Shown here: one piece after another, positions 27,645-36,901 of the stretch
How positions within the stretch are numbered: position 1 is the stretch's first letter
Layout: every line of letters starts with the position of its first letter
NCBI RefSeq assembly: GCF_000020525.1
Contig: NC_011026.1
Span: 1,718,001-1,782,000, forward strand
Source: Chloroherpeton thalassium ATCC 35110
GTDB lineage: Bacteria; Bacteroidota; Chlorobiia; Chlorobiales; Chloroherpetonaceae
Length of the DNA: 64,000 nucleotides
Direction: 5' to 3'
Notes under the pieces: generated by a model
Database searches by the model: none
What the model was told of the DNA's origin: nothing
What the model saw: only the letters and a program-made list of their open reading frames with translations
Position numbers and translations under genes: made by a program

Positions 27645-28013
27645 ATGCCAACCAACTCGGTTGACAAGTTTGTGATTGTTGGTGATAGGGTGTTGATCCG
27701 TCCAAAATCAAGCACAGAGCGCACAAAATCAGGATTGTATTTGCCGCCGAATGTTCAGGAGAAAGAAAAAGTTCAAAGTGGCTACGTGATTAAAACAGGA
27801 CCAGGCTATGCAGTGGCGCCGCCTCAAGATCCTGATGAGCCTTGGAAAGAAACTACAAAGCAGCCGCAATATATTCCACTTCAAGCGGCGGTGGGCGACT
27901 TGGCGATTTATTTACTGAATCATGCTCACGAAATAGAATATGAAGACATTAAATACATGATTGTGCCGCAATCGGCTATTTTGCTGCTGATTCGCGAAAA
28001 CGATGATATTTAA
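27645..28013 (+). CDS. Divergent GroES/Cpn10-family co-chaperonin
   Basis: A 122-residue protein with a Cpn10-like start (VDKFVIVGDRVLIRPKSS, then TKSGLYLPPNVQEKEKVQSGYVIKTGPG), the GroES mobile-loop region with the Leu-Tyr-Leu-Pro element in place of the usual IVLP. It is about 25 residues longer than canonical GroES because of a proline-rich insertion (about 63-80), and its C-terminal part (YEDIKYMIVPQSAILLLI) matches the family's end. AGGA at good spacing supports the ATG at 27645; a GTG at 27588 is possible. No groEL is next to it, so it is probably a second, specialised copy. Confidence 0.8.
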   Translation: MPTNSVDKFVIVGDRVLIRPKSSTERTKSGLYLPPNVQEKEKVQSGYVIKTGPGYAVAPPQDPDEPWKETTKQPQYIPLQAAVGDLAIYLLNHAHEIEYEDIKYMIVPQSAILLLIRENDDI

Positions 28014-28059
28014 AGGACTCAATGAAATTTTCACGCAAAAAACCCAAACTTAAAAACAC

Positions 28060-28737
28060 ATGAAAGTTTTTCGATCGCTTTTATCCGTAGCCATGCTGCT
28101 TTTTTTTGGTTGCAGCAGCGAAGTGTCGTATGAAGATTTTAAAAGTGCCGTAGATGATATCAATTCAAAGCAACGCGACATTTTTGAAAAATCGAATGAA
28201 GTTTCAAAAATTATCCGGCAGGTCAATCAGCGTTTTCCAGACCAAAAAATCACGTTTGACACGGCTTTAGGCCTTTCTTCGGCGCAAGAGGAAAAGCTCG
28301 TTGAGTTGATTAAGCAAGAAAAAGATGTCACTTATAAAGGCATGCTGCAGGAGTTGCTGAATTCTGAAAAGGAGATTTTTGATCTCAAGGAAGAAGTCGC
28401 GGATATTCAAAGCCGTTTGCCCAAGCCGTATGTGGTTCAGAAAGGCGATCAGCATCGCAAGGTGTGCGTTAATTATTTGAAAGACGTGGAAGGTTTGGAT
28501 GAAAAGGCAGCCAAGGAGTTGGTCGATCGGGTTGCGCTGATCGATGAAATGATTCCGGGGTTTTACATTTGGCTCTATTACAACAAGGACACCAATGTTT
28601 TTGGCACTTTTGTCACGCAAGGCGAAGCAAAAGTCAATCCAAATCGCGTGCGTTATTCCATTCGCAAAGAAAAACTTCAAGAGGCGTATGAAAAAGGCAT
28701 GAAAGCGGCGCAAGATAGTTCTGCCGAGCAAAATTGA
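28060..28737 (+). CDS. Putative lipoprotein with LysM-like domain
   Basis: A 225-residue protein with a short signal sequence and a slightly atypical lipobox (LFFG-C18), so probably a membrane-attached lipoprotein. Residues 25-130 are helical and charged, likely a coiled coil. Then PYVVQKGDQHRKVCVNYL at about 133-150 resembles the start of a LysM peptidoglycan-binding repeat, although the typical DTLW is replaced. The tail is Lys/Glu-rich. It lies 46 nt after the GroES-like gene on the same strand and 151 nt before nadA. Function unknown; a periplasmic or cell-wall-associated role is inferred. Confidence 0.7.
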   Translation: MKVFRSLLSVAMLLFFGCSSEVSYEDFKSAVDDINSKQRDIFEKSNEVSKIIRQVNQRFPDQKITFDTALGLSSAQEEKLVELIKQEKDVTYKGMLQELLNSEKEIFDLKEEVADIQSRLPKPYVVQKGDQHRKVCVNYLKDVEGLDEKAAKELVDRVALIDEMIPGFYIWLYYNKDTNVFGTFVTQGEAKVNPNRVRYSIRKEKLQEAYEKGMKAAQDSSAEQN

Positions 28738-28888
28738 TGTTGCGGTTTTTTGAAAATTTATCGGGTCGATATGAAGCCGTAGCGTTTTGTGTCGACCCGC
28801 GCGAAGCCAAAAATCGATTACGTGAAGCACAGACGCTTTAAGCCAATTCCCCCCAAACACAAGATTTGCTAACAAACCATGTTTAATT

Positions 28889-29857
28889 ATGTCGAAAGCT
28901 GAAATAGAAAAAGAGCCGTTGAATCTTTCTCAGTTGGATTTGTTTGAGGAAATTGAAAAGTTAAAAAAAGAGCTGAACGCGGTTGTTTTAGCCCATTACT
29001 ATCAAGAGCCGGACATTCAAGATGTGGCGGATGTTTTGGGCGATAGCCTTCAGCTTGCCCGCGAAGCTCAGAAAACCGACGCCGAAGTGATCGTGTTTGC
29101 AGGCGTGCATTTCATGGCGGAAACCGCTAAAATTTTAAATCCAAATAAACAGGTTCTTTTGCCCGATCTTGAAGCCGGTTGCTCGCTGGCCGATAGTTGC
29201 CCGCCGAATTTGTTTCGTCATTTCAAAGCGCAGCATCCCGATGCGATTGTCATCAGCTACATTAATTGCTCGGCGGAAATCAAGGCGCTTTCGGATATTA
29301 TTTGCACTTCATCGAATGCGATGCACCTTGTTGAGCAAATTCCGAAGGAACAAAAAATCATTTTTGCGCCCGACAAAAATCTTGGCGGTTATTTGATGAA
29401 AAAAATAGGTCGCGAGATGATTCTTTGGCAAGGCTCCTGTCATGTTCATGAAATCTTTTCCGAGAAAAAGCTGATCGGCTTGAAAGTTCGTTATCCGGGC
29501 GCGGAGGTTTTGGCGCATCCCGAATGCGAATCGGTTGTTTTGCGGCACGCTGATTTTATCGGTTCAACGAAGGCCATGTTAGATTATAGCGTTGCAAGTG
29601 ATAAAAAGGAATTTATTGTTGTGACGGAATCGGGATTGATCCACGAGATGCAGAAGCGTTCTCCGAAAAAGCTGTTTGTGCCAGCGCCATCAACGCAGGA
29701 AACTTGCGCTTGCAACGAATGTCCGCACATGCGCCTCAACACGCTTGAAAAACTTTACCTTTGCATGAAAAATCGCACACCGGAAATTACCATGTCGGAG
29801 GATTTGCGATTGGCGGCCTTGAAACCCATTGAAAGAATGCTTGAACTTTCGAAATAA
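28889..29857 (+). CDS. nadA: Quinolinate synthase A
   Basis: A 322-residue [4Fe-4S] enzyme condensing iminoaspartate with dihydroxyacetone phosphate to quinolinate in NAD biosynthesis. Diagnostic segments are [19 protein letters not shown] (35-53), [11 protein letters not shown] with Cys98, GSCHVHE with Cys184, and [15 protein letters not shown] with Cys278; these three cysteines match the cluster ligands of the family. HFMAETAK is also present. nadB and nadC are not in the window. The following cyclotransferase-like gene starts 8 nt downstream, so they are likely co-transcribed. Confidence 0.97.
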   Translation: MSKAEIEKEPLNLSQLDLFEEIEKLKKELNAVVLAHYYQEPDIQDVADVLGDSLQLAREAQKTDAEVIVFAGVHFMAETAKILNPNKQVLLPDLEAGCSLADSCPPNLFRHFKAQHPDAIVISYINCSAEIKALSDIICTSSNAMHLVEQIPKEQKIIFAPDKNLGGYLMKKIGREMILWQGSCHVHEIFSEKKLIGLKVRYPGAEVLAHPECESVVLRHADFIGSTKAMLDYSVASDKKEFIVVTESGLIHEMQKRSPKKLFVPAPSTQETCACNECPHMRLNTLEKLYLCMKNRTPEITMSEDLRLAALKPIERMLELSK

Positions 29858-29865
29858 AAACACTC

Positions 29866-30249
29866 ATGATGGAGAAAAAATCGCATTTGGTGTTTGTATA
29901 TGGCACGCTCATGCACGGCTATCACAATCATGTTCTTTTGGAAGACGCGGTATTTCTCGGAGAAGCAGAAACGGTCGAGAAATATCGGCTCACTTATACA
30001 TTCTTTCCGATGCTCACCGAACCACCGGAAGTTCATGTAAAGGGCGAGCTTTATCAGGTTGATGATGAAGCGCTTGCCAATCTCGATATTTTAGAAGATA
30101 TCCCTCACTTGTATCAGCGAAAAAAAATCCCAATCCAAATCAACCAAGAAAAACATCTCGCGTGGGTCTATGTTTACACAACCGGCGAAGGGCTGTATGA
30201 AATCCCAACGGGAAACTATCGAGACGTTCGCCCCAGAAACTTTTCTTAA
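29866..30249 (+). CDS. Gamma-glutamylcyclotransferase-like (AIG2/GGCT fold) protein
   Basis: A 127-residue protein with the GGCT signature FVYGTLMHGYHNH near the N-terminus, followed by the family's GELYQVDDEALANLDILED segment that holds the conserved acidic residue. Members cleave gamma-glutamyl amines or peptides to 5-oxoproline; the exact substrate is unknown. Two adjacent ATG codons (29866 and 29869) are possible starts. It is packed between nadA (8 nt) and the DedA gene (about 26 nt). Confidence 0.85.
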   Translation: MMEKKSHLVFVYGTLMHGYHNHVLLEDAVFLGEAETVEKYRLTYTFFPMLTEPPEVHVKGELYQVDDEALANLDILEDIPHLYQRKKIPIQINQEKHLAWVYVYTTGEGLYEIPTGNYRDVRPRNFS

Positions 30250-30275
30250 CCTTGAAATGGCTTAGCAGCTGCACC

Positions 30276-30935
30276 ATGGCGCTTTTATTTTTAGCTTTTG
30301 AGCAAATACAATCTTTGGGCGATTTAATTGCCTGGGGCGGATACTTGCTGCTGTTTTTTATCATTTTTGCCGAAACTGGCCTGTTTTTCGGCTTTTTGCT
30401 TCCAGGCGACTCGCTCTTAATTACCGCAGGACTGATTGCAGCTCAAGGCCATTTGGAGATTGTGCCCGTCCTTTTGACGATGATTTTGGCTGCTGTTTTG
30501 GGCGATTCCACCGGATATTTCATTGGGCTGAAAGTCGGAAAAGCACTTTTTGCCCGAAAAGACACGATCTTTTTCCACCACGAACATCTTGAAAAAACAC
30601 AAGTGTTTTATGATCAACACGGCGGAAAAACAATCTTTTTGGCGCGCTTCGTCCCTATTGTGCGAAGCTTTGCGACTACGGTGGCCGGCGTTGCCAAAAT
30701 GTCGTATCCCATGTTTATGCTTTTTAGCATAACGGGCGCGGTTTCGTGGATTGTTAGCCTAACGCTGCTTGGCTATTTTGTGGGCACACAGTTTCCAGAG
30801 CTGCACGCAATCATTAATTTAGTGATTCTTTCAGGCGTCACGATTTTTATTCTGATCACCATTATCCAGTTGATTCAATCTCGCCGCGAACTCCTTTCCA
30901 AAGAGCAAAAAAACGCCGCGACGAAAAATAGCTAA
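30276..30935 (+). CDS. DedA-family membrane protein
   Basis: About 219 residues from ATG 30276 (a TTG at 30252 would add eight). Typical DedA/SNARE-associated pattern: FAETGLFFGFLLPGDSLLITAGLIA, then GDSTGYFIGLKVGKALF, and LARFVPIVRSFATTVAGVAKM with the conserved FxRFVPxxR motif. About five to six membrane helices and re-entrant loops. DedA proteins are now known as lipid scramblases/translocases, and some (UptA) flip undecaprenyl phosphate. It is followed 20 nt later by a DUF368 protein, another family given that role. Confidence 0.92.
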   Translation: MALLFLAFEQIQSLGDLIAWGGYLLLFFIIFAETGLFFGFLLPGDSLLITAGLIAAQGHLEIVPVLLTMILAAVLGDSTGYFIGLKVGKALFARKDTIFFHHEHLEKTQVFYDQHGGKTIFLARFVPIVRSFATTVAGVAKMSYPMFMLFSITGAVSWIVSLTLLGYFVGTQFPELHAIINLVILSGVTIFILITIIQLIQSRRELLSKEQKNAATKNS

Positions 30936-30955
30936 AAAAACAATTCACCTAAAAC

Positions 30956-31909
30956 ATGAAACGAACCCTAAAAGAGCATCTCGTTATTTCGTTGAAAGGA
31001 ATTGCGATGGGCGCGGCTGATGTTGTGCCTGGCGTTTCTGGCGGAACAATTGCATTTATCACGGGCATTTACGAAGAGCTGATCGACACGCTGAAAAATC
31101 TCGGTGGCTCGGCATTGAAACCACTTTTTAAGTTAGACATCAAAGGGTTTTGGGAAGCGGCAAACTTGAACTTTTTGATCGCTTTGCTTGCGGGCATTGG
31201 CCTCAGCGTATTGAGTCTTTCGCGCGGTATTTTGTATTTGCTGGAATTTCATTCGCAATTGCTTTGGGCGTTTTTCTTCGGGCTGATTGTTGGTTCAGCC
31301 GTGATTGTCTTAAAGAAAATTAAACGCTTTCATGTTGGGCTGCTAATTTCTGGCATTTTTGGCATCGCCATTGCTTACCTCATTACTTCGCTGACGCCAA
31401 CAGAAACCCCAACCGCGTTGTGGTTTATCTTTCTTTCTGGCGCGATTGCCATTTGCGCAATGATTTTGCCCGGCATTTCCGGCAGTTTCATTTTGCTGCT
31501 GATGGGGAAGTATCAATACATTTTGGGGTCAATTAAAGAAATGAAGGTTGAAGTGATTTTGACTTTCTTATTTGGCTGTGTTGGTGGACTGTTAGGGTTT
31601 TCTCATGTGCTTTCTTGGTTGCTGAAAAAATATCATGACATCACGGTTGCGTTGCTGGCTGGATTTATGATTGGGTCGCTCAATAAGGTTTGGCCCTGGA
31701 AAATCACAATTGAAACTTACACAGATAGCCATGGTAACCTAAAACCGCTTGTCCAGGAAAATGTGCTTCCGCATATTTTTTTGAATGAAACAGGCAAAGA
31801 TCCGCAGCTAATTTTTGCCATTTTGCTGGCGGCGTTTGGTTTGGTGCTGGTCTACGCGATTGAGCATTTTTCAAATTCGCAAATTCAACAGCCTGCCGCA
31901 AAAGCTTGA
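30956..31909 (+). CDS. DUF368 (PopT-type) polyprenyl-phosphate translocase family protein
   Basis: A 317-residue inner-membrane protein with about eight to nine hydrophobic segments. The diagnostic DUF368 motif MGAADVVPGVSGGTIAFITGIYE is at about 18-40, and its inverted-repeat partner ILPGISGSFILLLMGKYQYIL is at about 172-192. In other bacteria DUF368 proteins (PopT) were shown to recycle undecaprenyl phosphate to the cytosolic face for cell-wall synthesis. It lies just after the DedA gene, probably in the same transcript with nadA, and ends at a strong terminator. Confidence 0.92.
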   Translation: MKRTLKEHLVISLKGIAMGAADVVPGVSGGTIAFITGIYEELIDTLKNLGGSALKPLFKLDIKGFWEAANLNFLIALLAGIGLSVLSLSRGILYLLEFHSQLLWAFFFGLIVGSAVIVLKKIKRFHVGLLISGIFGIAIAYLITSLTPTETPTALWFIFLSGAIAICAMILPGISGSFILLLMGKYQYILGSIKEMKVEVILTFLFGCVGGLLGFSHVLSWLLKKYHDITVALLAGFMIGSLNKVWPWKITIETYTDSHGNLKPLVQENVLPHIFLNETGKDPQLIFAILLAAFGLVLVYAIEHFSNSQIQQPAAKA

Positions 31910-31940
31910 GCGGGTTTTCATGAAAATAAATGGAAATAAA

Positions 31941-31974
31941 AAAGCCGGAGCTAATACTCCGGCTTTCATTTTTT
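31941..31974. terminator. Intrinsic terminator between DUF368 gene and korB
   Basis: AAAGCCGGAG (31941-31950) pairs perfectly with CTCCGGCTTT (31957-31966) around a 6-nt loop, with a T-run at 31969-31974 and A-rich sequence on the other side. It can serve both convergent genes. Confidence 0.9.
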
Positions 31975-32003
31975 CCGTGAAACAGGCTTTTAGCAAAACC
32001 TCA

Positions 32004-33050
32004 TTACTTGATTTCCCAAGTCGTTGCGCCTTTGAAGAGTTCGTAAAGGTCAGCTTTTTGCTTTGCCTGAGCCTCTTTGATTTGTGCGTCCAGGGCGTCT
32101 TCGTAGGTGAATCGATCTTCAGCGTAGAAAATTCCAAACGGACGCGGCAAGTTCATTTCACCAGATGGCATTTCAAAAAGTCTGGCCAAAATGCTGGCTT
32201 TCACATAATCGGTTTCGTCGTGAATCCAGAGGTCATTGGCCGAAACATTGTCATTTTCCAAATCGACAACTATCGGCTTGGTGCCGTCAAGCTTCACGCC
32301 TTTGTTGTTGTTTTCGCCAAAAATCAACGGTTTATCTTGTTCCAAGATCACGGTTGAATCCGTTTTGGTAGATTTTTCAGTGAAAATGGAGAACGCGCCA
32401 TCGTTGAAAATCGGGCAGTTTTGATAAACCTCGATTAAGGATGCGCCTCTATGGCGGTCGGCACGCAGCATAATGTCGCGAATTTGTGCTGGTGAGCGAT
32501 CGATGGTTCTGGCCACAAACGTAGCGCCTGCGCCTAAGCTAATGGCCATGGCATTCACCGGATACTCGATCGTGCCCATTGGTGTGGTCACGGTTTTCTG
32601 GCCAACGCGAGAAGTCGGAGAAAACTGGCCTTTGGTGAGGCCGTAAATCTCGTTATTTAAGAGAATGACATTGACATTCAGATTGCGACGAAGCAATTGC
32701 AAAAAGTGATTCAAGCCAATTGCGAGCGCGTCGCCGTCGCCAGTTGCGATCCAGACGTTAATGTCGGGACGCGCAATTTTCAGCCCTTCGGCAATGGCGG
32801 TTGCACGACCGTGAATGCCATGGATGCCGTAAGTATCCATGTAGTATGGAAGTCTTGACGAACAACCGATACCAGAAATAAAGGCTGTATCTTCGCGTTT
32901 ATGCCCTAATTCGGCAAGAACGGTATGAATTTGTTTGAGAACGGAATAATCGCCGCAACCTGGGCACCAGCGGGGCTCCTGGTCAGAGGCATAATCCGAG
33001 GCTTTTAATTTGCCCTGTTCTATTTCGTTTGACTTTAATGCTTCTGTCAT
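32004..33050 (-). CDS. korB: 2-oxoglutarate:ferredoxin oxidoreductase, beta subunit
   Basis: A 348-residue thiamine-diphosphate subunit. It has [11 protein letters not shown] near the N-terminus, [24 protein letters not shown], the TPP-binding [13 protein letters not shown] followed by [11 protein letters not shown], and a later YQNCPIF. The cysteines fit one [4Fe-4S] cluster of the two-subunit KorAB type. In green sulfur bacteria this enzyme carboxylates succinyl-CoA in the reductive TCA cycle with reduced ferredoxin. It follows korA by 2 nt. The YGLTKGQxSPTS segment is typical of KorB, although oxoacid specificity is not proven by sequence alone. Confidence 0.93.
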   Translation of the reverse strand: MTEALKSNEIEQGKLKASDYASDQEPRWCPGCGDYSVLKQIHTVLAELGHKREDTAFISGIGCSSRLPYYMDTYGIHGIHGRATAIAEGLKIARPDINVWIATGDGDALAIGLNHFLQLLRRNLNVNVILLNNEIYGLTKGQFSPTSRVGQKTVTTPMGTIEYPVNAMAISLGAGATFVARTIDRSPAQIRDIMLRADRHRGASLIEVYQNCPIFNDGAFSIFTEKSTKTDSTVILEQDKPLIFGENNNKGVKLDGTKPIVVDLENDNVSANDLWIHDETDYVKASILARLFEMPSGEMNLPRPFGIFYAEDRFTYEDALDAQIKEAQAKQKADLYELFKGATTWEIK

Positions 33051-33052
33051 TT

Positions 33053-34936
33053 TTAGGCCTCCGCTTTTAAGAGTTCAACAATTTTTTCCTTGATTTCAGC
33101 AGCTTTAAATGGCAAGCCTTGAACTTTGTTCAATTGCTTGGCCGGTAACAAGTATTTATCGCGAATAAGATGAACCAACTGGCCATAGTTATTCTCAGGA
33201 ATCAGAACTTGCTCGTAGTTGTGAAGAATTTCGCCCAAGTTTCTTGGGAAAGGATTCAAATAGCGCAAGTGTGCGTGTGCCACGTCGTAGCCTTCTGCAA
33301 GGGCTTCGGCAACGGCCAGCTTAATCGCGCCATAAGTTGAGCCCCAGCCGAGCACCAACAATTTTCCTTTTTCCGGTCCATTATCAATGGTTTGGAGCGG
33401 AAGTCTTTCAGCTAATTTCTCAACTTTTTCAGCACGGAGCTTGGTCATAAGCTCGTGATTGGCCGGATCGTGAGAAACATTGCCGGTCAAGTTATCTTTT
33501 TCCAAACCGCCAATGCGATGCTGAATGCCTGCTGTGCCTGGAATGGACCAAGGGCGAGCAAGGTTTTCATCACGCTGATATGGCATAAATGGCTCATCGC
33601 CAGGTTTGCGTGGTTTGGCAAACTCGACTTTAATTTCCGCCAAGTTATCTGGGTTTGGAATGAGCCACGGCTCGGAGCTAAGCGCCAAGTAGCCGTCGGT
33701 TAAGCAAATAACCGGACTCATGGTTTCGATGGCAATTCGAGCCGACTCGTAGGCTGTATCGAAGCAATCAGTTGCAGAGCGTGCGGCAATAACCGGTACG
33801 GGCGCATCGCCATGGCGACCGAACATTGAAATAAACAGGTCAGATTGTTCTGGCTTGGTCGGCAAACCCGTGGAAGGACCGCCGCGCTGAACGTTGATGA
33901 TAACCATAGGAATTTCTAAAATGACGGCAAGGCCAAGTCCCTCAGATTTCAGTGAAAGGCCAGGACCAGACGTGTTGGTTGCAGCCAGTGCACCGCCATA
34001 AGCTGCGCCGACACAGGAGCAAACCGCACCGATTTCATCTTCCGCCTGGAAAGTTTTAACGCCAAAATGTTTTTGCTTTGCAAGTTCTTGCAAAATTTCC
34101 GATGCCGGAGTAATGGGGTAAGAACCCAAGAAAAGCTGTAAGCCGGCTTTTGTAGCCGCTGCGGTAAGCCCCATTGCGCTGGCAGCGTTTCCGGTAATGT
34201 GGCGATAAACGCCGGTTTTCATCTTCGCCGGTTTAATCGTGTAGCGTCCGTTGAACATTTGGCAGGTTTCGCCATAGTAATACCCAGCCTTGATAACTTT
34301 CTCGTTGGCTTCGGCAACACCTGCTTTGTTTTTGAACTTCACTTTCAGTTCGCGAATGGTTGTTTCAATTGGCAAATTGTAAAGCCAGTAGAGCAAGCCA
34401 AGCACAAACATGTTTTTGCTACGGTCGATGGTCTTTTGTGGCATTCCGCTGTCGGCAAGTGCGGCGCGAGTTAAGCGAATGACATCGACTTTGATAAGTT
34501 CGTAATTGGAAAGCGAACCATCTTCAAGTGGATTAACGCCTTCGGGATAGCCGGCCAACCTCAGATTTTTCTCGTCGAAGCTATCAGCGTTAGCGATAAT
34601 CATGCCGCCGCGTTTCAGAATATGCAACTTTGATTTGAGCGCTGCAGCGTTCATGGCAACGAGCACATCGAACAAATCGCCCGGTGTGTAAATCGAAGTG
34701 CTTCCAAACTGCATCTGAAAACCCGATACACCGGCAATAGTGCCGACAGGTGCACGAATTTCTGATGGGAAGTTCGGAAATGTGTTTAGATCATGACCAA
34801 ACTCAGCCGAAGTTGCAGCAAACTGGTTTCCCGTAAGCTGCATCCCGTCGCCGGAATCGCCTGCAAAGAGAATCGAAACCGATTCCTTCGACAGGTTTTC
34901 AACGGTCGGGGTTGAGACTTCTGACTTTTCACTCAT
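33053..34936 (-). CDS. korA: 2-oxoglutarate:ferredoxin oxidoreductase, fused gamma-alpha subunit
   Basis: A 627-residue subunit with an N-terminal gamma domain (about 18-200: [39 protein letters not shown]) joined to the alpha (pyrimidine-binding) domain (about 240-620: [87 protein letters not shown]). This is the KorA layout of bacteria and archaea. A GGGAGGA Shine-Dalgarno lies ahead of the ATG. First gene of korAB. Its role in CO2 fixation by the reductive TCA cycle is established for the group; the assignment here is by family. Confidence 0.94.
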   Translation of the reverse strand: MSEKSEVSTPTVENLSKESVSILFAGDSGDGMQLTGNQFAATSAEFGHDLNTFPNFPSEIRAPVGTIAGVSGFQMQFGSTSIYTPGDLFDVLVAMNAAALKSKLHILKRGGMIIANADSFDEKNLRLAGYPEGVNPLEDGSLSNYELIKVDVIRLTRAALADSGMPQKTIDRSKNMFVLGLLYWLYNLPIETTIRELKVKFKNKAGVAEANEKVIKAGYYYGETCQMFNGRYTIKPAKMKTGVYRHITGNAASAMGLTAAATKAGLQLFLGSYPITPASEILQELAKQKHFGVKTFQAEDEIGAVCSCVGAAYGGALAATNTSGPGLSLKSEGLGLAVILEIPMVIINVQRGGPSTGLPTKPEQSDLFISMFGRHGDAPVPVIAARSATDCFDTAYESARIAIETMSPVICLTDGYLALSSEPWLIPNPDNLAEIKVEFAKPRKPGDEPFMPYQRDENLARPWSIPGTAGIQHRIGGLEKDNLTGNVSHDPANHELMTKLRAEKVEKLAERLPLQTIDNGPEKGKLLVLGWGSTYGAIKLAVAEALAEGYDVAHAHLRYLNPFPRNLGEILHNYEQVLIPENNYGQLVHLIRDKYLLPAKQLNKVQGLPFKAAEIKEKIVELLKAEA

Positions 34937-35076
34937 GTGTATGATTCCTCCCTACGTTTAAAGTTATTTTACGCCCCTCATTGGGTCAGTTAGCTAAAAA
35001 ATCGGGCTTGCCCTTTTTGATAGTGGCAAGCAGTTAAAATTAAATGAAAAAAATGAACGCAAAATCACCTATCCGC

Positions 35077-35116
35077 CCTTGTTGCATCAGCCTCAAATGA
35101 CGGCTGAGAAACAAGG
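35077..35116. other. Two-part stem-loop upstream of korA
   Basis: CCTTGTT/AACAAGG (35077-35083 with 35110-35116) and CAGCC/GGCTG (35088-35092 with 35102-35106) form a nested hairpin in the 226-nt space between the small Cys protein gene and korA. There is no nearby U-run on the minus strand. It may stop or process the upstream transcript, or shape the korAB leader. Confidence 0.45.
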
Positions 35117-35162
35117 CCGTTGCTTATTCAGGATAATGTAAAAATTCTGGTAAAAACAGCCC

Positions 35163-35531
35163 TTAGTATGAACCGTCAGGTGATGGTATATGCCCGTTAT
35201 GGGCTTCGCCATTTGGGTTAGCAGGTTTCAATTTGCCTTCAGCTTTGAGAAACTCATACCAGTCCATTTGCAATTTAATGGGGCAATCATCAACGAAATC
35301 GCAAATTTTGCATTGCTGCTTTCCGTAAACTTGTTCCATCCAGCAGCCTGATTCGGATTTTTCAACTTCATCAATGAAGTTTGGGTTTTCAGCCATGCGC
35401 CGTTCGCCCTCTTCAATAATTTCCTTCAGGTATTGATGCTTTTTCTCTTCTTCAATCATCCGTGCAAGATAATCTCTCTCGTACCAATAATGCCCGATTT
35501 TGCCTTTGAACAATCGCCTTAAAAATGACAT
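35163..35531 (-). CDS. Small protein with a four-cysteine cluster, unknown function
   Basis: A 122-residue soluble protein. The first half is basic and helical (MSFLRRLFKGKIGHYWYERDYLARMIEEE). Then come Cys63, Cys74, Cys77 and Cys83 in the pattern C-x10-C-x2-C-x5-C, which could hold an Fe-S cluster or zinc. GGGAG lies at good spacing before the ATG. It sits between arsA and korA, all on the minus strand but separated by 152 and 226 nt with stem-loops in both gaps. I recognise no family; a redox or Fe-S helper role near korAB is speculation. Confidence 0.7.
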   Translation of the reverse strand: MSFLRRLFKGKIGHYWYERDYLARMIEEEKKHQYLKEIIEEGERRMAENPNFIDEVEKSESGCWMEQVYGKQQCKICDFVDDCPIKLQMDWYEFLKAEGKLKPANPNGEAHNGHIPSPDGSY

Positions 35532-35623
35532 TTCTATGCTCCCTTCTGAACGGTTTCTCGAGGGCGCGAGCCCAAACGTTTTAGAAATTTAATACTTGGT
35601 CGTGAAAATCCAAGAAAGAGGTC

Positions 35624-35673
35624 GCTGAAGAATGATTTTTCACTTAAAAAGGCCTACGGCATCATTCTTCAGC
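35624..35673. repeat. 13-bp perfect inverted repeat between arsA and the small Cys protein gene
   Basis: GCTGAAGAATGAT (35624-35636) and its exact complement ATCATTCTTCAGC (35661-35673) flank 24 nt, within which T5 and A5 can pair further. It starts 11 nt after the arsA stop. A U-run does not follow on the minus strand, so it resembles a palindromic element or an RNA-stabilising stem more than a standard terminator. Confidence 0.6.
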
Positions 35674-35683
35674 AACATAATTT

Positions 35684-36901
35684 TTACTTGCTCGTGGTAG
35701 GCGATTTTTCAGAGCGATTCGAATGCGCCGGCCAAAACTTGATTTCAAGATAACCATCCACAAAGCTGCCATCTTTCGGATCGAGTGCGGCAAGCGAGTC
35801 AGGAAGTACGATTTCGCGAACGCGCCGGCCAATGGTCAAGACAAGCGTAGAGCCTACGCGAGAAAGCTCCAAATTCTCGGTCGGTGCAAATGGCAGTTTC
35901 ACACGAAGCACAGCGCCATCCGGTTCATAACGAATGGAAATCGGTCGTTCATCATAAAATAATTCCGTCGGATCAGCGTCGTTTCCATAGAGCAGGTTGC
36001 CTAACATGCGCAGGCGCTCAATGCCCGTGACTTCGCTACGGAAAAGCGGGGCGCTGAATGTTGGCATCGGCGCAAAATCCGCTTCAATCATTTTCAGGTA
36101 TTCTTGCTGTGATTCGTACCAATCTTCCAAGTAACCTTCCTTGGCATCGTGCGGAATGACTTTATTGACAATCGCCGCATCGACTCTCATGCCGTAGAGG
36201 TTCAAGTAGGTCAGCGAACGGCGCGATTCGGCGATTACCATTTTTTCGGGATTCATGACAAGCCGAGCAGAAGTAACCGCTTTTTCATCCAAAATTTGGC
36301 GAATGTCGTTGAGCCGGTCGAGCGAACGATCCCACAAGGCCACCACGTCTTCTGGCGCAACAATTTTATCCAAGCCCGGCGCAATTTTCGATATCGGGCG
36401 TAAAACAGGCGCCGTGATAAATCGTTCGAGCGTGCGCGTGACTTTTAAAATCCAAGCCAGCACTTCCGGCAAGCTCAGCAGCCGCAGGCTTTCGCCCGTC
36501 GGCGCCATATCCACAATGACGACATCGTATTCTTGCTTGCCGTAAAATTCTCGCAACCGAATTAAACTGAATAGTTCATCCATGCCAGGAATAGACGCCA
36601 GCTCGCCTGCAATTTGAGCGTCAGCGCCCATTGTGACCAAAAAACTGGCTAAAAACTCACGAATTTTTCCCCAATACTCGTTGAGTTCCACATAAGGATC
36701 AATTTCTATGGCATCCAGATTAGGCAGCACGTTGATCACGTTCGGGCCAAGTGCTACTCCGATTGAATCAGCAAGGCTATGCGCCGGATCTGTTGACATA
36801 ATAATTGTCCGGTGTCCTCGCTCTGCTGATAAAACCGCCGTAGCTGCCGCCGTACTTGTTTTTCCAACGCCACCTTTTCCGGTAAAAAAAATAATTCGCA
36901 T
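35684..36901 (-). CDS. arsA: ArsA/GET3-family ATPase with C-terminal HSP20-like domain
   Basis: A 405-residue deviant-Walker P-loop ATPase. GKGGVGKTS at 8-16 is the signature P-loop, and STDPAHSLADSIG (about 36-48) and VIVDMAPTGESLRLL are the switch motifs. It is a single ATPase domain, not the duplicated form of plasmid ArsA. The last 90 residues (LRVKLPFAPTENLELSRVGSTLVLTIGRRVREIVLP) form the ArsA HSP20-like domain common in phototrophs and actinobacteria. No arsB, arsR or arsC is nearby and there is no metal-binding Cys triad, so arsenic pumping is doubtful. A chaperone or membrane-targeting role like GET3 is more plausible. ATG start, weak ribosome binding site. Confidence 0.88.
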   Translation of the reverse strand: MRIIFFTGKGGVGKTSTAAATAVLSAERGHRTIIMSTDPAHSLADSIGVALGPNVINVLPNLDAIEIDPYVELNEYWGKIREFLASFLVTMGADAQIAGELASIPGMDELFSLIRLREFYGKQEYDVVIVDMAPTGESLRLLSLPEVLAWILKVTRTLERFITAPVLRPISKIAPGLDKIVAPEDVVALWDRSLDRLNDIRQILDEKAVTSARLVMNPEKMVIAESRRSLTYLNLYGMRVDAAIVNKVIPHDAKEGYLEDWYESQQEYLKMIEADFAPMPTFSAPLFRSEVTGIERLRMLGNLLYGNDADPTELFYDERPISIRYEPDGAVLRVKLPFAPTENLELSRVGSTLVLTIGRRVREIVLPDSLAALDPKDGSFVDGYLEIKFWPAHSNRSEKSPTTSK

